From Nannocystaceae bacterium (lineage in GTDB: Bacteria; Myxococcota_A; Polyangia; Nannocystales; Nannocystaceae), in the NCBI GenBank assembly GCA_019694555.1, contig JAIBBS010000006.1, forward strand, positions 20,628 to 84,627: a stretch of DNA of 64,000 bases. Reading direction: 5' to 3'. Of this stretch, positions 17,925 to 26,747 are shown in pieces (positions within the stretch are counted from its first letter, which is position 1; the number at the start of each line of letters is the position of its first letter). The notes beneath the pieces are model-generated. The model had not been told where the DNA came from and did no database searches. It worked only from the letters and a program-made list of their open reading frames with translations. A program made the translations under genes and the position numbers.

Positions 17925-20177
17925 TCAGAAGCGAGACTCGACCTCGAACCACAGCCAGTGTTCGGGGTTGGGTCGGCGCGCCAGGGTCGTCTCGCGGCGG
18001 TCGAGCCGGAAGATCACGTCGTAGCGCACCCGCGGCACGAACCAGCGTCGCACGCGGTACGACACATCGAAGTAGCCCCACATCGACTGCTCGTAGCGGG
18101 CGCGGTTGCCCATGTCGTCGTCGTAGTAGCGCCAACGCATCCGGATGCGCAGCGGGTCGATCGGGCGCGTGCTGATGAGGAAGTACCCGGCGCCGTCGTG
18201 GCGCACCGAGCCGGGATAGTCGGTGTCCTCGGTGAAGTCGTGGCGCCACTGCAGCATGAACCACACCCGTTCGTGCGGGTCGAAGCGCATGCGGCCGGTG
18301 AGGCTGTAGCGTTCGCCGGTGCAGGCCACGACCGTCTGCGTCGGGTCGGTGGTGGGCATGCTGTCCTGCGGGTCCTCGGTCACGACCGAGCCGTTGGCGT
18401 CGGTGTCGTACGCGTTGTCGCCAAGGTCGCAGTACGACTCGACGCCACCGTTGCGCGTGACGTCGCGATCCTGCAGCTGGAACCATAGCCCCGGGCGGAA
18501 CCACTTGGTCGCCTGGGCGTCGGCGCGGGCGTAGAACTTGAGCTGCGGCCGCGCCCGCTCGACGCTGCTCCACACGTCGAAGAACGCGCGCAGCGACACG
18601 CGATCGGCAAGAAACGCGCTGTAGCGGACGCGGCCACCGGCCTCGTCGCTGGCGCGCACGCCGGCGTTCTGATCCGCGGCCGACAGCGGCCGCGCGAACG
18701 GGTTGTTGAAGGCCCTGTCGTAGTAGCGTGCCGAGACCTCGATCTCGTGCACGTCCCAGGTCGCGGTGTGACGCAGCAACCCGGCGAAACCGCCGCCGCC
18801 GGTCTTGCCGTCGCCGACGTCGTCTTGGTGATCGAAGCTGCGTGTGACCTCGGCGAACAGATCGGCCCAGCGGTAGCCCCACGACGCGTCGGCGCCGACG
18901 GCACCGAACGCACCGCCGTAGGGAAACGGCGAGTAGGGGCGATAGTCCAGATCGACGCCCTGGGTGCGCCACCGCGGCGCCGCACCGTAGCCGGTGACGC
19001 CGACGTGGGTCCGGCGATCGCGGAACCAGCCGAAGTTGCCACCGCCGAGCATGAGGTCGAACATGTTCGGCAGGGTCTGGAACGAGTACTCGCTGGTGCG
19101 CTGCAGAAGCGGATCGTCGCGCTTGAACACCGGCGGCGCGCTGCAGTCGGGGTTGTCGGCGTCGTTGGGATCGCTGCAGCGGCCGCGGTCGTAGACCTGA
19201 TACTGGTAGATGTCGCGCGGCTGGAACGAGAAGAAGCCGTACAGCTGCAGCCACCCCACCGGCAGCTGGATGTGCTTGGCACCCGCGGCGACGCCGAGCA
19301 GGCCATAGCGGAAGCGATAGTCGGGCGTGGCGTAGCGCGTGTCGTCGCACGGCGCCTCGCCGAGCTCGCCTGCGCTCTCCTTGCACAGCCGCGTGAGCTT
19401 GACGCGGCGATAGTAGGAGTCGTCGAGGAAGAAGCCGTTGGGCGTGTAGCGACCGCTGTTGTCGAAGGTGAGCCGCTGGCCGAAGCCGATGCGGTAGCTG
19501 CCTGCGATCACGCCCCACTGCGGCGTGTCCCACTGCACGAACACCTTGGGCAGCCACGGTCGCACGGCGTTGGGCTCGGCCGACAGACCGTCGCGGTTGG
19601 GATCCCACGCGACGCTGCCCAACCGATTGCGCGTCAGCGTGCCGGCCATGCCCAGCGTCAGGTGCTTGAGCGTGTTCACGCGGGCCTGCAGCACCATCGG
19701 CGGCGCGCGCAGGTCGCCCGAGGTCCAGATGGTCTGGTACTGCACGAAGCCGTTGACCGGGGCCTTGCGGCGGGGACCCTCGCCGACGGTGAGGTACGGC
19801 GCGATCGAACCCAGCGTGGTCTGGCTGAGCACGCCCGCGGCCACCAGCGCCGCGGGATCGCGGATGTGGCCGGCCTCGGTGCGATACGCGAGGATGCGAT
19901 CGACGTCGGCGTAGGTGAGGTTGGGCAGCGCGTAGAGCTCTTCGCGCGCGGCGGTATCGAGATCGGTGCCGCGCCGCATGAGATCGACCAGGGTCGTGTA
20001 CGTGCCCTCGCTGATCTGCCCGGTGTTGTACAGCTCGTAGAGCTCGTCCTCGTCCTCGGCGTCGACGAAGATCTCGTACTCGATCGCGTGTGCAGTGTCG
20101 GGCACCGCCCAGCTCGCCCCCGCCGCCAGCGCGAGCGCGAGCCAGCCGCCGCGAGACCGCCGCCGTCGCTCAGTCAC
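17925..20177 (-). CDS. outer-membrane beta-barrel protein with N-terminal HhH domain
   Basis: A 750-residue protein. A signal peptide (~1-31, ending AHA) is followed by an acidic segment and a helix-hairpin-helix-like module at ~81-130 (LPNLTYADVDRILAYRTEAGHIRDP), of the type found in ComEA and other DNA-binding proteins. The rest is rich in alternating aromatic/polar strands, contains paired cysteines in loops, and ends in ESRF, with the terminal Phe expected of BAM-assembled barrels. It is the last gene of a five-gene surface cluster, and its GTG start overlaps the upstream SNase gene by 8 bases. Context suggests that DNA is bound or passed at the outer membrane; this is inference. Confidence 0.78.
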   Translation of the reverse strand: MTERRRRSRGGWLALALAAGASWAVPDTAHAIEYEIFVDAEDEDELYELYNTGQISEGTYTTLVDLMRRGTDLDTAAREELYALPNLTYADVDRILAYRTEAGHIRDPAALVAAGVLSQTTLGSIAPYLTVGEGPRRKAPVNGFVQYQTIWTSGDLRAPPMVLQARVNTLKHLTLGMAGTLTRNRLGSVAWDPNRDGLSAEPNAVRPWLPKVFVQWDTPQWGVIAGSYRIGFGQRLTFDNSGRYTPNGFFLDDSYYRRVKLTRLCKESAGELGEAPCDDTRYATPDYRFRYGLLGVAAGAKHIQLPVGWLQLYGFFSFQPRDIYQYQVYDRGRCSDPNDADNPDCSAPPVFKRDDPLLQRTSEYSFQTLPNMFDLMLGGGNFGWFRDRRTHVGVTGYGAAPRWRTQGVDLDYRPYSPFPYGGAFGAVGADASWGYRWADLFAEVTRSFDHQDDVGDGKTGGGGFAGLLRHTATWDVHEIEVSARYYDRAFNNPFARPLSAADQNAGVRASDEAGGRVRYSAFLADRVSLRAFFDVWSSVERARPQLKFYARADAQATKWFRPGLWFQLQDRDVTRNGGVESYCDLGDNAYDTDANGSVVTEDPQDSMPTTDPTQTVVACTGERYSLTGRMRFDPHERVWFMLQWRHDFTEDTDYPGSVRHDGAGYFLISTRPIDPLRIRMRWRYYDDDMGNRARYEQSMWGYFDVSYRVRRWFVPRVRYDVIFRLDRRETTLARRPNPEHWLWFEVESRF

Positions 20178-20709
20178 ACGTCACCTCGGCGCACGCGCCC
20201 CACAGGCCGGTCTGCCCCTGCTGCGCCGCGGCCTCGAGCGACTCGAACTCGTCGACGCGAGCCTCGCCGTTGGGCGGGATCTGCAGCACGCACGCGAAGC
20301 CGCGCTCGACCAGCAGCGCGTTGACCTCGCGGCCGGCGACGGTCACGTACGCGAGCAGGCGGCCGTAGTCGTCCTCGCAGACCTCGTCGTACTCGAGCCC
20401 GATGGCCTTGCCTTCGACCAGACTGCGGTTGAAGTCGGCGGCCTCGCTGCCGTAGCAGTCGTGCTTGCCGCCGGTGCTCTCGGGTGTGTCGACCAGCAGG
20501 TAGCGAACGCGGCGGCCGTCGTCGAGCTCGACGGTGTCGCCGTCGATGACGCGCGCGACCGTCGCGTGCGCGGGGCCGCAGCGGCCCTCGTCGCTGGCAC
20601 AGCCGGGCCACGTCGCCGCGGCCGCGCCCAGGCCCAGCGCGAGCGCGACGACGCCCGGTCGTCGCAGCGACGCCGACGCGGCGTCGCGGTGGTCGGTCGC
20701 GCTCAGCAC
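20170..20709 (-). CDS. exported staphylococcal-nuclease-like (SNase) lipoprotein
   Basis: A 179-residue thermonuclease homologue. A signal peptide ends in the lipobox-like WPGC (Cys37). Catalytic positions of staphylococcal nuclease are retained: DGDT at 56-59, R69, D74-T75-P76-E77 and YGR with R117. It should be a Ca2+-dependent DNA/RNA nuclease tethered in the envelope. The GTG start overlaps the end of the upstream lamin-tail gene, and its stop overlaps the HhH barrel gene, so the three are translationally coupled. Extra cysteines (CYG, VCED, AEVTC) probably form disulfides. Confidence 0.9.
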   Translation of the reverse strand: MLSATDHRDAASASLRRPGVVALALGLGAAAATWPGCASDEGRCGPAHATVARVIDGDTVELDDGRRVRYLLVDTPESTGGKHDCYGSEAADFNRSLVEGKAIGLEYDEVCEDDYGRLLAYVTVAGREVNALLVERGFACVLQIPPNGEARVDEFESLEAAAQQGQTGLWGACAEVTCD

Positions 20710-23489
20710 CCGTCGTTCGTCGCGAGCGGCGTGCCGAGATCACCGGCACCGTAGGCAGTGGAGGACGCGCACCAGTTGGCGTCGTTGTCGTTGGCGACCG
20801 GGTCGAGCGCGGCCTCGTCGAGCGAGCGCGACGCACCGGTCGGCGTGGTGGCCCAGGTGACCGCGTCGAGCACGGTGCCGTCGACCCCGAGCGCGAGGCC
20901 GTCGGTCGAGTTGACCAGGCCGAAGGCGAACACGAAGCCGCCGTCGGGCAGGCCGCCGTTTTCGGCCATGGTCGCGTTGCGCACGAACAACACCCGCGTG
21001 TCGGCCGTGACCGCCAGGCACGCGCTGTTGTCGACGGTCTGCTGCAGGTTCACGGTGACGCCGTCGTCGGTGGTGGACAGCTGCAGGCCGTTGAGATCGA
21101 AGTCGCCGAGGATCGCGACCTCGAACCACTCGCCGTCGGCGTCCGCGACCGCGGCGGGGTTGGCCATGACCTCGCTGATCACGAGCTCACCCGGCGCGGG
21201 CGGCACGATCGCCCGGAGGTTGCCGCCGTCGTCGCACATGCCGTCGGTGTTGCCGACGCAGTCGAGCCCGACCGCCCCCGGCGTGCCGAGGTCGCCGTCG
21301 CCGTAGGGCGTGGTGCCGGCGCAGAAGTTGCCCTGGTCGTCGTTGTCGGTCGGGTTCTCCGCGTCGGGATCCAGGCTGACGGAGGCACCGGCGCTGGCGG
21401 CCGACCACGTCACGACGTCGAGCGGTGCGCCGCCGTAGCCGACCACGAGGCTGCCGCCGCCGTTCGCGAGTCCGAAGCCGAACGCGGCCTGCACCGCGGG
21501 CAGGCCACCGTTGCTGGCGCCATCGGTGCTGCGCGCGAACACCACGCGCGTGCCCGCGGCGACGGCGATGCAGTCGCCGCCGACCGGCAGGGTCTCGTCG
21601 GCCATGCCGACCTCGGTGCCGAGCTCGAGCCCGTTGAGATCGACGTCGGCGGTGACGAGCACCTCGAACCACTCGCCGCTCGCGTCGCTGACGGCGGAAG
21701 GATCCGGCATGAGCTCGGTGATGACCACGTCCCCCACGCCCGGCGGCACCGCGGCGCGGCGGGTGCCACCATCGAGGCAGGTGCCGGGGTTGACGGTGCC
21801 GCACGCGGGGTTGGTCGCGCCGGGGCTGCCGAGATCGCCGTCGCCGTAGGGATCGATCGCGTCGCACCAGTGCGCGGGGTCGTCGTTGTCGCCGGGATCG
21901 GTGAAGGAGGGATCGAGCTGGGTCGCGGCGCCGGAGCTGCTGCTCGGCCACGCGATGTCGTCGAGCACGGTGCCGCCGAAGCCGACGTTGAGCGTGCCGT
22001 CGCTGTTGCCCAGCGAGAACGCGAAGGTGGCCGCGACCTCGGGCAGGCCGCCGTTTTGCGCGGGGTCGTCACCGCGCGCGAGCACGACCGCGTCGCCCAC
22101 GCCCACGAGGATGCAGTCGGCGACCTCCACGGTGTCCTCGACCTCGCCGCCGCGGCCGAGCTCGAGGCCGTTGAGGTGGAAGGGTGCGTTGGCGGTGAGC
22201 TCGAACCACTCGCCGGCGGCGTCGTCGACCGCGGCCGGGTTGGCGTGGAACTCGGTGATGACGACGTCGCCGGGCCCGGGCGACATCACGTCGATGAACT
22301 GCGTGCCGTCCCAGCACTGGCCCGCGGGCGGGGCGATCTCGCACTGCGTGTCGTTGGCGGCCGCGGGCGTGCCGAAGTCGCCGTCGCCGTAGGGCGTGGT
22401 CGCGGCGCAGAAGTGGCTCGGATCGTCGTTGCCCTCGGCGGTGACGAAGTCGGGGTCGAGGCTGTTGGCGGCGCCGGGGTCGGTGCCGGTCCAGCTGATC
22501 TCGTCGAGCACGTCGTCGCCGTAGAACAGCAGGAGCGAACCCGCGGAGTTGCCCAACGCGAAGTCGAACAGGCCGACCGGCGCCGGCAGGCCGCCGTTGG
22601 TCGCCGGATCGTCGCCACGCGCGAACAGCAGGTAGGTGCCGGCCTCGATCGAGATGCAGTCGGCGCTCGCGACCGAGCCCTGCGGCCCGTCCTCGAGCGT
22701 GCGCCCGAACGCCAGGCCGTTGATGTCGACGGTCGCGCCGACGTAGACCTCGAACCACTCGCCGGCGTCGTCTTCGACCACCGCGGGGTCGGCGTGGAAC
22801 TCGCTGATGACCAAGTCGCCGATCGCGGGCGCGACCACGTCGCGCGCGGTGCCGTCCTGCAGGCACGTGGTCGGCACGCCGACGCCCGCGCAGGCGTCGT
22901 TGGCGGCGCCCGGCGTCGCGAGCACGCCGTCGGTGAAGGTCGTGGTCGCGTCGCACCACAGCGTGATGTCGTCGTTGCCGCTCGCGTCGGGCGTGCGGCT
23001 GCCGTCGAAGCCGCGCGAGGCCGCCTCGGTGACCTCCTCGTACGGCACCTCGTCGATCGCCGTCTCGCCGCACATCACCGCGAGCCGTCCGCTGGTGTTG
23101 GGCAGATCGCCGAGGTCGGCACCGTAGCCGTAGTCGATGAACTCCGGCCGCACGCCGTCCTGATCGAGCACACCGCCGAGCACGACCCAGTCGCCGGCGG
23201 CGATCTCGAGCGTGGTCAGCTCGTGGTCCTTGGCCGCGCTGCCGTCGCCCTTGGAGGCGTGCAGCGTGAGGCCGGCGAGATCGACCGGCGCGCCGGTGGC
23301 GTTGTACAGCTCGAACCACTCGTTGCCGCGATCCTCACCGGCCGCGTTGGCGAAGATCTCGGTGATGACCACGTCGCCGGGCAGCACGTTCGCGCCGCAA
23401 TCCCCGGTGCGGGCACCGCCGCCACCGTGGCACGCGACGGGGACCAGACACGCGGCGAGGTACAACAGGCTCGAGTCGGGCATTCGCAT
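20703..23489 (-). CDS. five-fold lamin-tail-domain (LTD) lipoprotein
   Basis: A 928-residue exported protein starting at ATG 23489 (GGAAG ribosome site 8 bases before). The lipobox is VPVAC (Cys20). Five repeats of ~170 residues follow, each opening with a GDVVITEF(H/M)AxP-type strand and (G/N)EWFE, the core of the lamin-tail Ig-like domain, and each closing with a PYGDGDxGTPxxxN-type loop. Bacterial LTDs are commonly linked to exported nucleases and hydrolases. The longer upstream open frame is ignored because the lipoprotein signal begins here. It lies between two SNase genes, 29 bases after the first. Confidence 0.88.
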   Translation of the reverse strand: MRMPDSSLLYLAACLVPVACHGGGGARTGDCGANVLPGDVVITEIFANAAGEDRGNEWFELYNATGAPVDLAGLTLHASKGDGSAAKDHELTTLEIAAGDWVVLGGVLDQDGVRPEFIDYGYGADLGDLPNTSGRLAVMCGETAIDEVPYEEVTEAASRGFDGSRTPDASGNDDITLWCDATTTFTDGVLATPGAANDACAGVGVPTTCLQDGTARDVVAPAIGDLVISEFHADPAVVEDDAGEWFEVYVGATVDINGLAFGRTLEDGPQGSVASADCISIEAGTYLLFARGDDPATNGGLPAPVGLFDFALGNSAGSLLLFYGDDVLDEISWTGTDPGAANSLDPDFVTAEGNDDPSHFCAATTPYGDGDFGTPAAANDTQCEIAPPAGQCWDGTQFIDVMSPGPGDVVITEFHANPAAVDDAAGEWFELTANAPFHLNGLELGRGGEVEDTVEVADCILVGVGDAVVLARGDDPAQNGGLPEVAATFAFSLGNSDGTLNVGFGGTVLDDIAWPSSSSGAATQLDPSFTDPGDNDDPAHWCDAIDPYGDGDLGSPGATNPACGTVNPGTCLDGGTRRAAVPPGVGDVVITELMPDPSAVSDASGEWFEVLVTADVDLNGLELGTEVGMADETLPVGGDCIAVAAGTRVVFARSTDGASNGGLPAVQAAFGFGLANGGGSLVVGYGGAPLDVVTWSAASAGASVSLDPDAENPTDNDDQGNFCAGTTPYGDGDLGTPGAVGLDCVGNTDGMCDDGGNLRAIVPPAPGELVISEVMANPAAVADADGEWFEVAILGDFDLNGLQLSTTDDGVTVNLQQTVDNSACLAVTADTRVLFVRNATMAENGGLPDGGFVFAFGLVNSTDGLALGVDGTVLDAVTWATTPTGASRSLDEAALDPVANDNDANWCASSTAYGAGDLGTPLATNDGC

Positions 23490-23518
23490 GACGGTGCTTC
23501 CAGGTTCGTTCGCGGGGC

Positions 23519-24784
23519 TCAGGGATGGTTCGTCGCGGGCCAGCGGCGTGTGCTCGGCCGCGCGGCCGAGGGGGTCACGGGCGCGTCGGGTTGCGTGGGC
23601 GTGACCGCGTCGTCCTCGGGCGCGGGCGTCACGGTGTCGGGCTCGGGCTCGGGCTCGGGCACCGTGGGATCGCCGGGCGCGGGGCCCGGCGCGGCCGGGA
23701 AGCGCTGCTGCGCGGCGGCCCACGCGTCCTCGAAGCGGATCTGTTCGGGCCGCTTGATCACCATCTGCAGCTGCTCGCGGTCGCCGCTGCGCTTGCCCTT
23801 GAAGCGGTACTTCGACACCGTGCCGCGCACGCGCACGAACTCGCCCTTGGCCTTGGCGATGTCCGAGGCCGCGAAGACCTCGTCGTCGAAGAACACCAGC
23901 GTGAAGTCCGAGAACATGCGCCGGCTCAGCATCACGCGCGTGGGCGCGCCGCCGCGACCGACGACGATGTCACCGACGGTCGCGAGCAGCTCGACCTCGT
24001 CCCCGACGTGCTCCTCGAGCCGCGCGAGCGCGTCCCAGTGCGTCAGCGGGATCATCGTGTCCTTGCTCGCAGCCGCGCGCTGGAAGGTGGACACGAACTC
24101 GGCGCGCCCGTCCCACCACGCCAGCCGCAGGTCGTAGTCGCGGTAGTGCTCGAGCGCGGGATTCCAGATGCCGCGGCCGGCGGCGCGGGCCTCGGCCTGC
24201 GCGGCGACGAAGTCGTCGTGGAACCGCACCGAGTAGCCGTACTTGCTGAAGTACGGACTCATGCCGGCGCGCACGCACTCGACGTTGTAGTTGACCCACC
24301 GCCCCTGCTTCTTGGCGAACACGTACGCGAGGTAGCGGTTGTAGCGATCGCGCAGGTCCTTGGGGTGATCGCGCTCGAGCCTCACCTCGGTGACGTCGGC
24401 GAAGAACTCCTGCGCGAAGTGCTTGGCCTCCATCCCCAGCGGGGTCGGGATCTTCACCGGCCGCTCGGTCTTGGCCTGCTCGTTGCGCAGATACTCGTCG
24501 AAGCCGATCTCGTAGGCGCGCAGGGCCTTGTCGCTCTTGAAGGTCTCCTCGCAGTCGAGCCCGATCAATCGCAGGCTTGCGTCGAGACCGTCGACCTTGA
24601 TGGTGTCGCCGTCGACCACGCCCTTGTTCGCGAGCAGGAACGTGCCCAGCAGCAGGCCCGGCGGCGTCTCGCGATCGGCGAGCGACGCCGCCAGCTCGCC
24701 GCGATCGTAGCGGCCGTCGTGCAGCGTCTCGCGCTCGGGCGCGCACGCGCCCACCAGCAGCGCGAACACGGCGGCTGCACTCAC
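23519..24784 (-). CDS. exported SNase-like lipoprotein with C-terminal OB-like domain
   Basis: A 421-residue protein starting at GTG 24784 in a 4-base GTGA overlap with the upstream LTD gene. The lipobox is LVGAC (Cys14). The SNase core retains DGDT (58-61), R72, the loop LDCEE (76-80; Thr41 of the classic enzyme is replaced by Cys) and YNR with R150. Residues ~235-360 look like an OB fold (RVRGTVSKYRF, LQMVIKRPEQIRF), reminiscent of the OB plus SNase arrangement of B. subtilis YhcR. A Pro/Glu/Thr-rich tail follows. Probably a surface-anchored nuclease. Confidence 0.82.
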   Translation of the reverse strand: MSAAAVFALLVGACAPERETLHDGRYDRGELAASLADRETPPGLLLGTFLLANKGVVDGDTIKVDGLDASLRLIGLDCEETFKSDKALRAYEIGFDEYLRNEQAKTERPVKIPTPLGMEAKHFAQEFFADVTEVRLERDHPKDLRDRYNRYLAYVFAKKQGRWVNYNVECVRAGMSPYFSKYGYSVRFHDDFVAAQAEARAAGRGIWNPALEHYRDYDLRLAWWDGRAEFVSTFQRAAASKDTMIPLTHWDALARLEEHVGDEVELLATVGDIVVGRGGAPTRVMLSRRMFSDFTLVFFDDEVFAASDIAKAKGEFVRVRGTVSKYRFKGKRSGDREQLQMVIKRPEQIRFEDAWAAAQQRFPAAPGPAPGDPTVPEPEPEPDTVTPAPEDDAVTPTQPDAPVTPSAARPSTRRWPATNHP

Positions 24785-25368
24785 CCGCACGGGGGGTTGG
24801 CCTTTCCCGGCGTGCCCGGCACGCCCGAGGGGCTGTCCGCGCCCGCGGCGGTGTCGTCGACGCACCACGCATCCGCGGCGTCGTTGGCCTCGGCGTCGGG
24901 TGGCATCGCGCCCAGCGCCCAGGTGCCGGCCTTGGTCAGATCGCGGTACACGACCGCGTCGACCAGGGTGTCGCACGCCTCGATGCGCACGATGCCATCG
25001 CCGTACAGATCGCCGTCGTACTCCTCGGCCAGGCCATAGTCCATGTCCGCGGGGCGGTCGTTGTCGGGCACAAGCGCCAAGGTGAAGTACGCGTCCGCGG
25101 GCAGCGTCCGCTGCTGTCGCAGCACCAGCACGCGCTCACCCGAGCCGTCGAGATACGACAGCACCACGTGCAGGCCGACCAGCTCGAGCTCGCGACCCGA
25201 GAGGTTGGTGATCTCGATCCACTGCGGCAGCGTGGTCGCGTCGGTCTGCGGGCCCTGGATCTCGGTGATGACGAGCTCGCCTTCGTCGAGCGCGGGGCAC
25301 ACCTCGTTCAACGGTTCGACCGCGCACGCACACGCCAGCGACGCGCACGCCAGCGCGGCTGCACGCAT
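24781..25368 (-). CDS. single lamin-tail-domain lipoprotein
   Basis: A 195-residue lipoprotein from ATG 25368 with lipobox LACAC. One LTD module follows (GELVITEIQGP, QWIEITNLSGRELEL, then a DAVVYRD segment), and the tail is the GVPGTPGKAN loop seen at the end of the larger LTD repeats. The frame is open to an earlier ATG at 25461, and a TAGACT element (complement of 25474-25479) lies 12 bases before that, so the transcript probably starts there. The 25368 start gives a normal signal peptide. It is the first gene of the LTD/SNase/HhH cluster. Confidence 0.8.
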   Translation of the reverse strand: MRAAALACASLACACAVEPLNEVCPALDEGELVITEIQGPQTDATTLPQWIEITNLSGRELELVGLHVVLSYLDGSGERVLVLRQQRTLPADAYFTLALVPDNDRPADMDYGLAEEYDGDLYGDGIVRIEACDTLVDAVVYRDLTKAGTWALGAMPPDAEANDAADAWCVDDTAAGADSPSGVPGTPGKANPPCG

Positions 25369-25527
25369 GCGCAGCCGCGCGTGCCTGCTCGCACGCGGCG
25401 CCGCGCGTGCGCCCGGCGAGCCGTCCGCGCATGCGCGCCTGCGATGGCGGGGGCAGTCCATGGCCGGATCCCGAGTCTATGGCATGGCGGTGCCGATCGG
25501 CTAGCATGGCAAAACGCCGCAACGGTC

Positions 25528-26622
25528 ATGGACGAAGCCCTGCCATTTTCCCTGTTCCAACGCCTGCCCAAGACCGATCTGCACGTCCACCTCGACGGTT
25601 CCATGCGCCTGGCGACGGTGCTGGAGCTCGCGCAACAGCAGCGTGTCAGCTTGCCTGCGAGCGATGCCGACGGGCTCGCGCGGGCCATGCACATCGGCGA
25701 GAACACCGGCAGCCTGGTCAAGTACCTCGAGGCGTTCGACATCACGCTCGCGGTGCTGCAGACCGCCGAGGGGCTGTATCGCGCGGCCTACGAGCTGGCG
25801 CAGGACGCCGCGGCCGAGAACGTGCGCTACATGGAAGTGCGCTACTCGCCCATGCTGCACACCAAGCAGGGCCTGCGACTGACGCAGGTGGTCGAGACCG
25901 TGCTGCGCGCGATGTACGACGCGGCGCAGGCCTTCGGCATCGAGTGCAAGCTGATCCTCTGCGGCATCCGCAACATCTCGCCCGAGTCGTCGCTCGAGAT
26001 GGCGGAGCTGGTGGTCGCGTACAAGAACCGCGGCGTGGTCGGCTTCGATCTCGCCGGTGCCGAGTACGACTACCCGCCCAAGGATCACCAGGAGGCCTTC
26101 GCGCTGGTGCGGCGCAACAACATCAACGTCACCATCCACGCCGGCGAGGCCTATGGCCCGGCGTCGATCGCCCAGGCGCTGCACGTGTGCGGCGCGCATC
26201 GCATCGGCCACGGCTGCCGGCTGCGCGAGGACGGCGATCTGCTCCACTACGTCGTCGACCACCGCATCGCGCTCGAGTGTTGTCCGTCGTCGAACGTGCA
26301 GACCGGCGCGGTGCGCTCGCTCGAGAGCCACCCCATTCGGCTGTACTACAACCTCGGATCGCGCGTGACCGTGAACACCGACAACCGGCTGATCACGGAC
26401 ACCACGGTCTCCCGCGAGCTGTACCTGCTGCACACGCGCATGGGCTTCTCGCTGCAGGACATCAAGCAGATCATCCTCAACGGCTTCAAGAGCGCGTTCT
26501 TGCCGTTCCACGAGAAGCGCCGCTACCTCGAGAAGATCAGCCAGGAGCTGGCGCAGTTCGAGGGGGCCGCCGACGCCGCCGCGGACGTCGTCGCGCTCGG
26601 TCGCAGCGCCAGCGTCGCGTGA
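25528..26622 (+). CDS. add: adenosine deaminase
   Basis: A 364-residue zinc enzyme converting adenosine/deoxyadenosine to inosine/deoxyinosine. Visible motifs are the metal site KTDLHVHLDGS (HxH at 19-21), the HAGEA motif with the catalytic Glu, RIGHGC, and the SSNVQTG / TVNTDN region holding the last metal ligand Asp. Full length for the family. It is divergent from the LTD/SNase cluster (160 bases between the chosen starts). A TAGCAT hexamer at 25502-25507 may be its -10. Product use fits with hpt and the nucleoside phosphorylases in this window. Confidence 0.93.
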   Translation: MDEALPFSLFQRLPKTDLHVHLDGSMRLATVLELAQQQRVSLPASDADGLARAMHIGENTGSLVKYLEAFDITLAVLQTAEGLYRAAYELAQDAAAENVRYMEVRYSPMLHTKQGLRLTQVVETVLRAMYDAAQAFGIECKLILCGIRNISPESSLEMAELVVAYKNRGVVGFDLAGAEYDYPPKDHQEAFALVRRNNINVTIHAGEAYGPASIAQALHVCGAHRIGHGCRLREDGDLLHYVVDHRIALECCPSSNVQTGAVRSLESHPIRLYYNLGSRVTVNTDNRLITDTTVSRELYLLHTRMGFSLQDIKQIILNGFKSAFLPFHEKRRYLEKISQELAQFEGAADAAADVVALGRSASVA

Positions 26623-26747
26623 ACCCGCGGCCGTGATCGCGGCCGCAGGGCGCGCCGGCCGCGGCCGTCCGGGCACGTGCGCTGTGTCCCGTCCCCGCAC
26701 GTTGCGAACGGCCGCGTCCGGGATCGCGAGCCGATAGACTGCGGCCC

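Noticed and set aside
20703..23489. Repeated DNA blocks in the LTD gene as a CRISPR or satellite array
   Set aside because: The repeats are ~500 bp, diverged and in frame, reflecting repeated protein domains rather than a DNA array.
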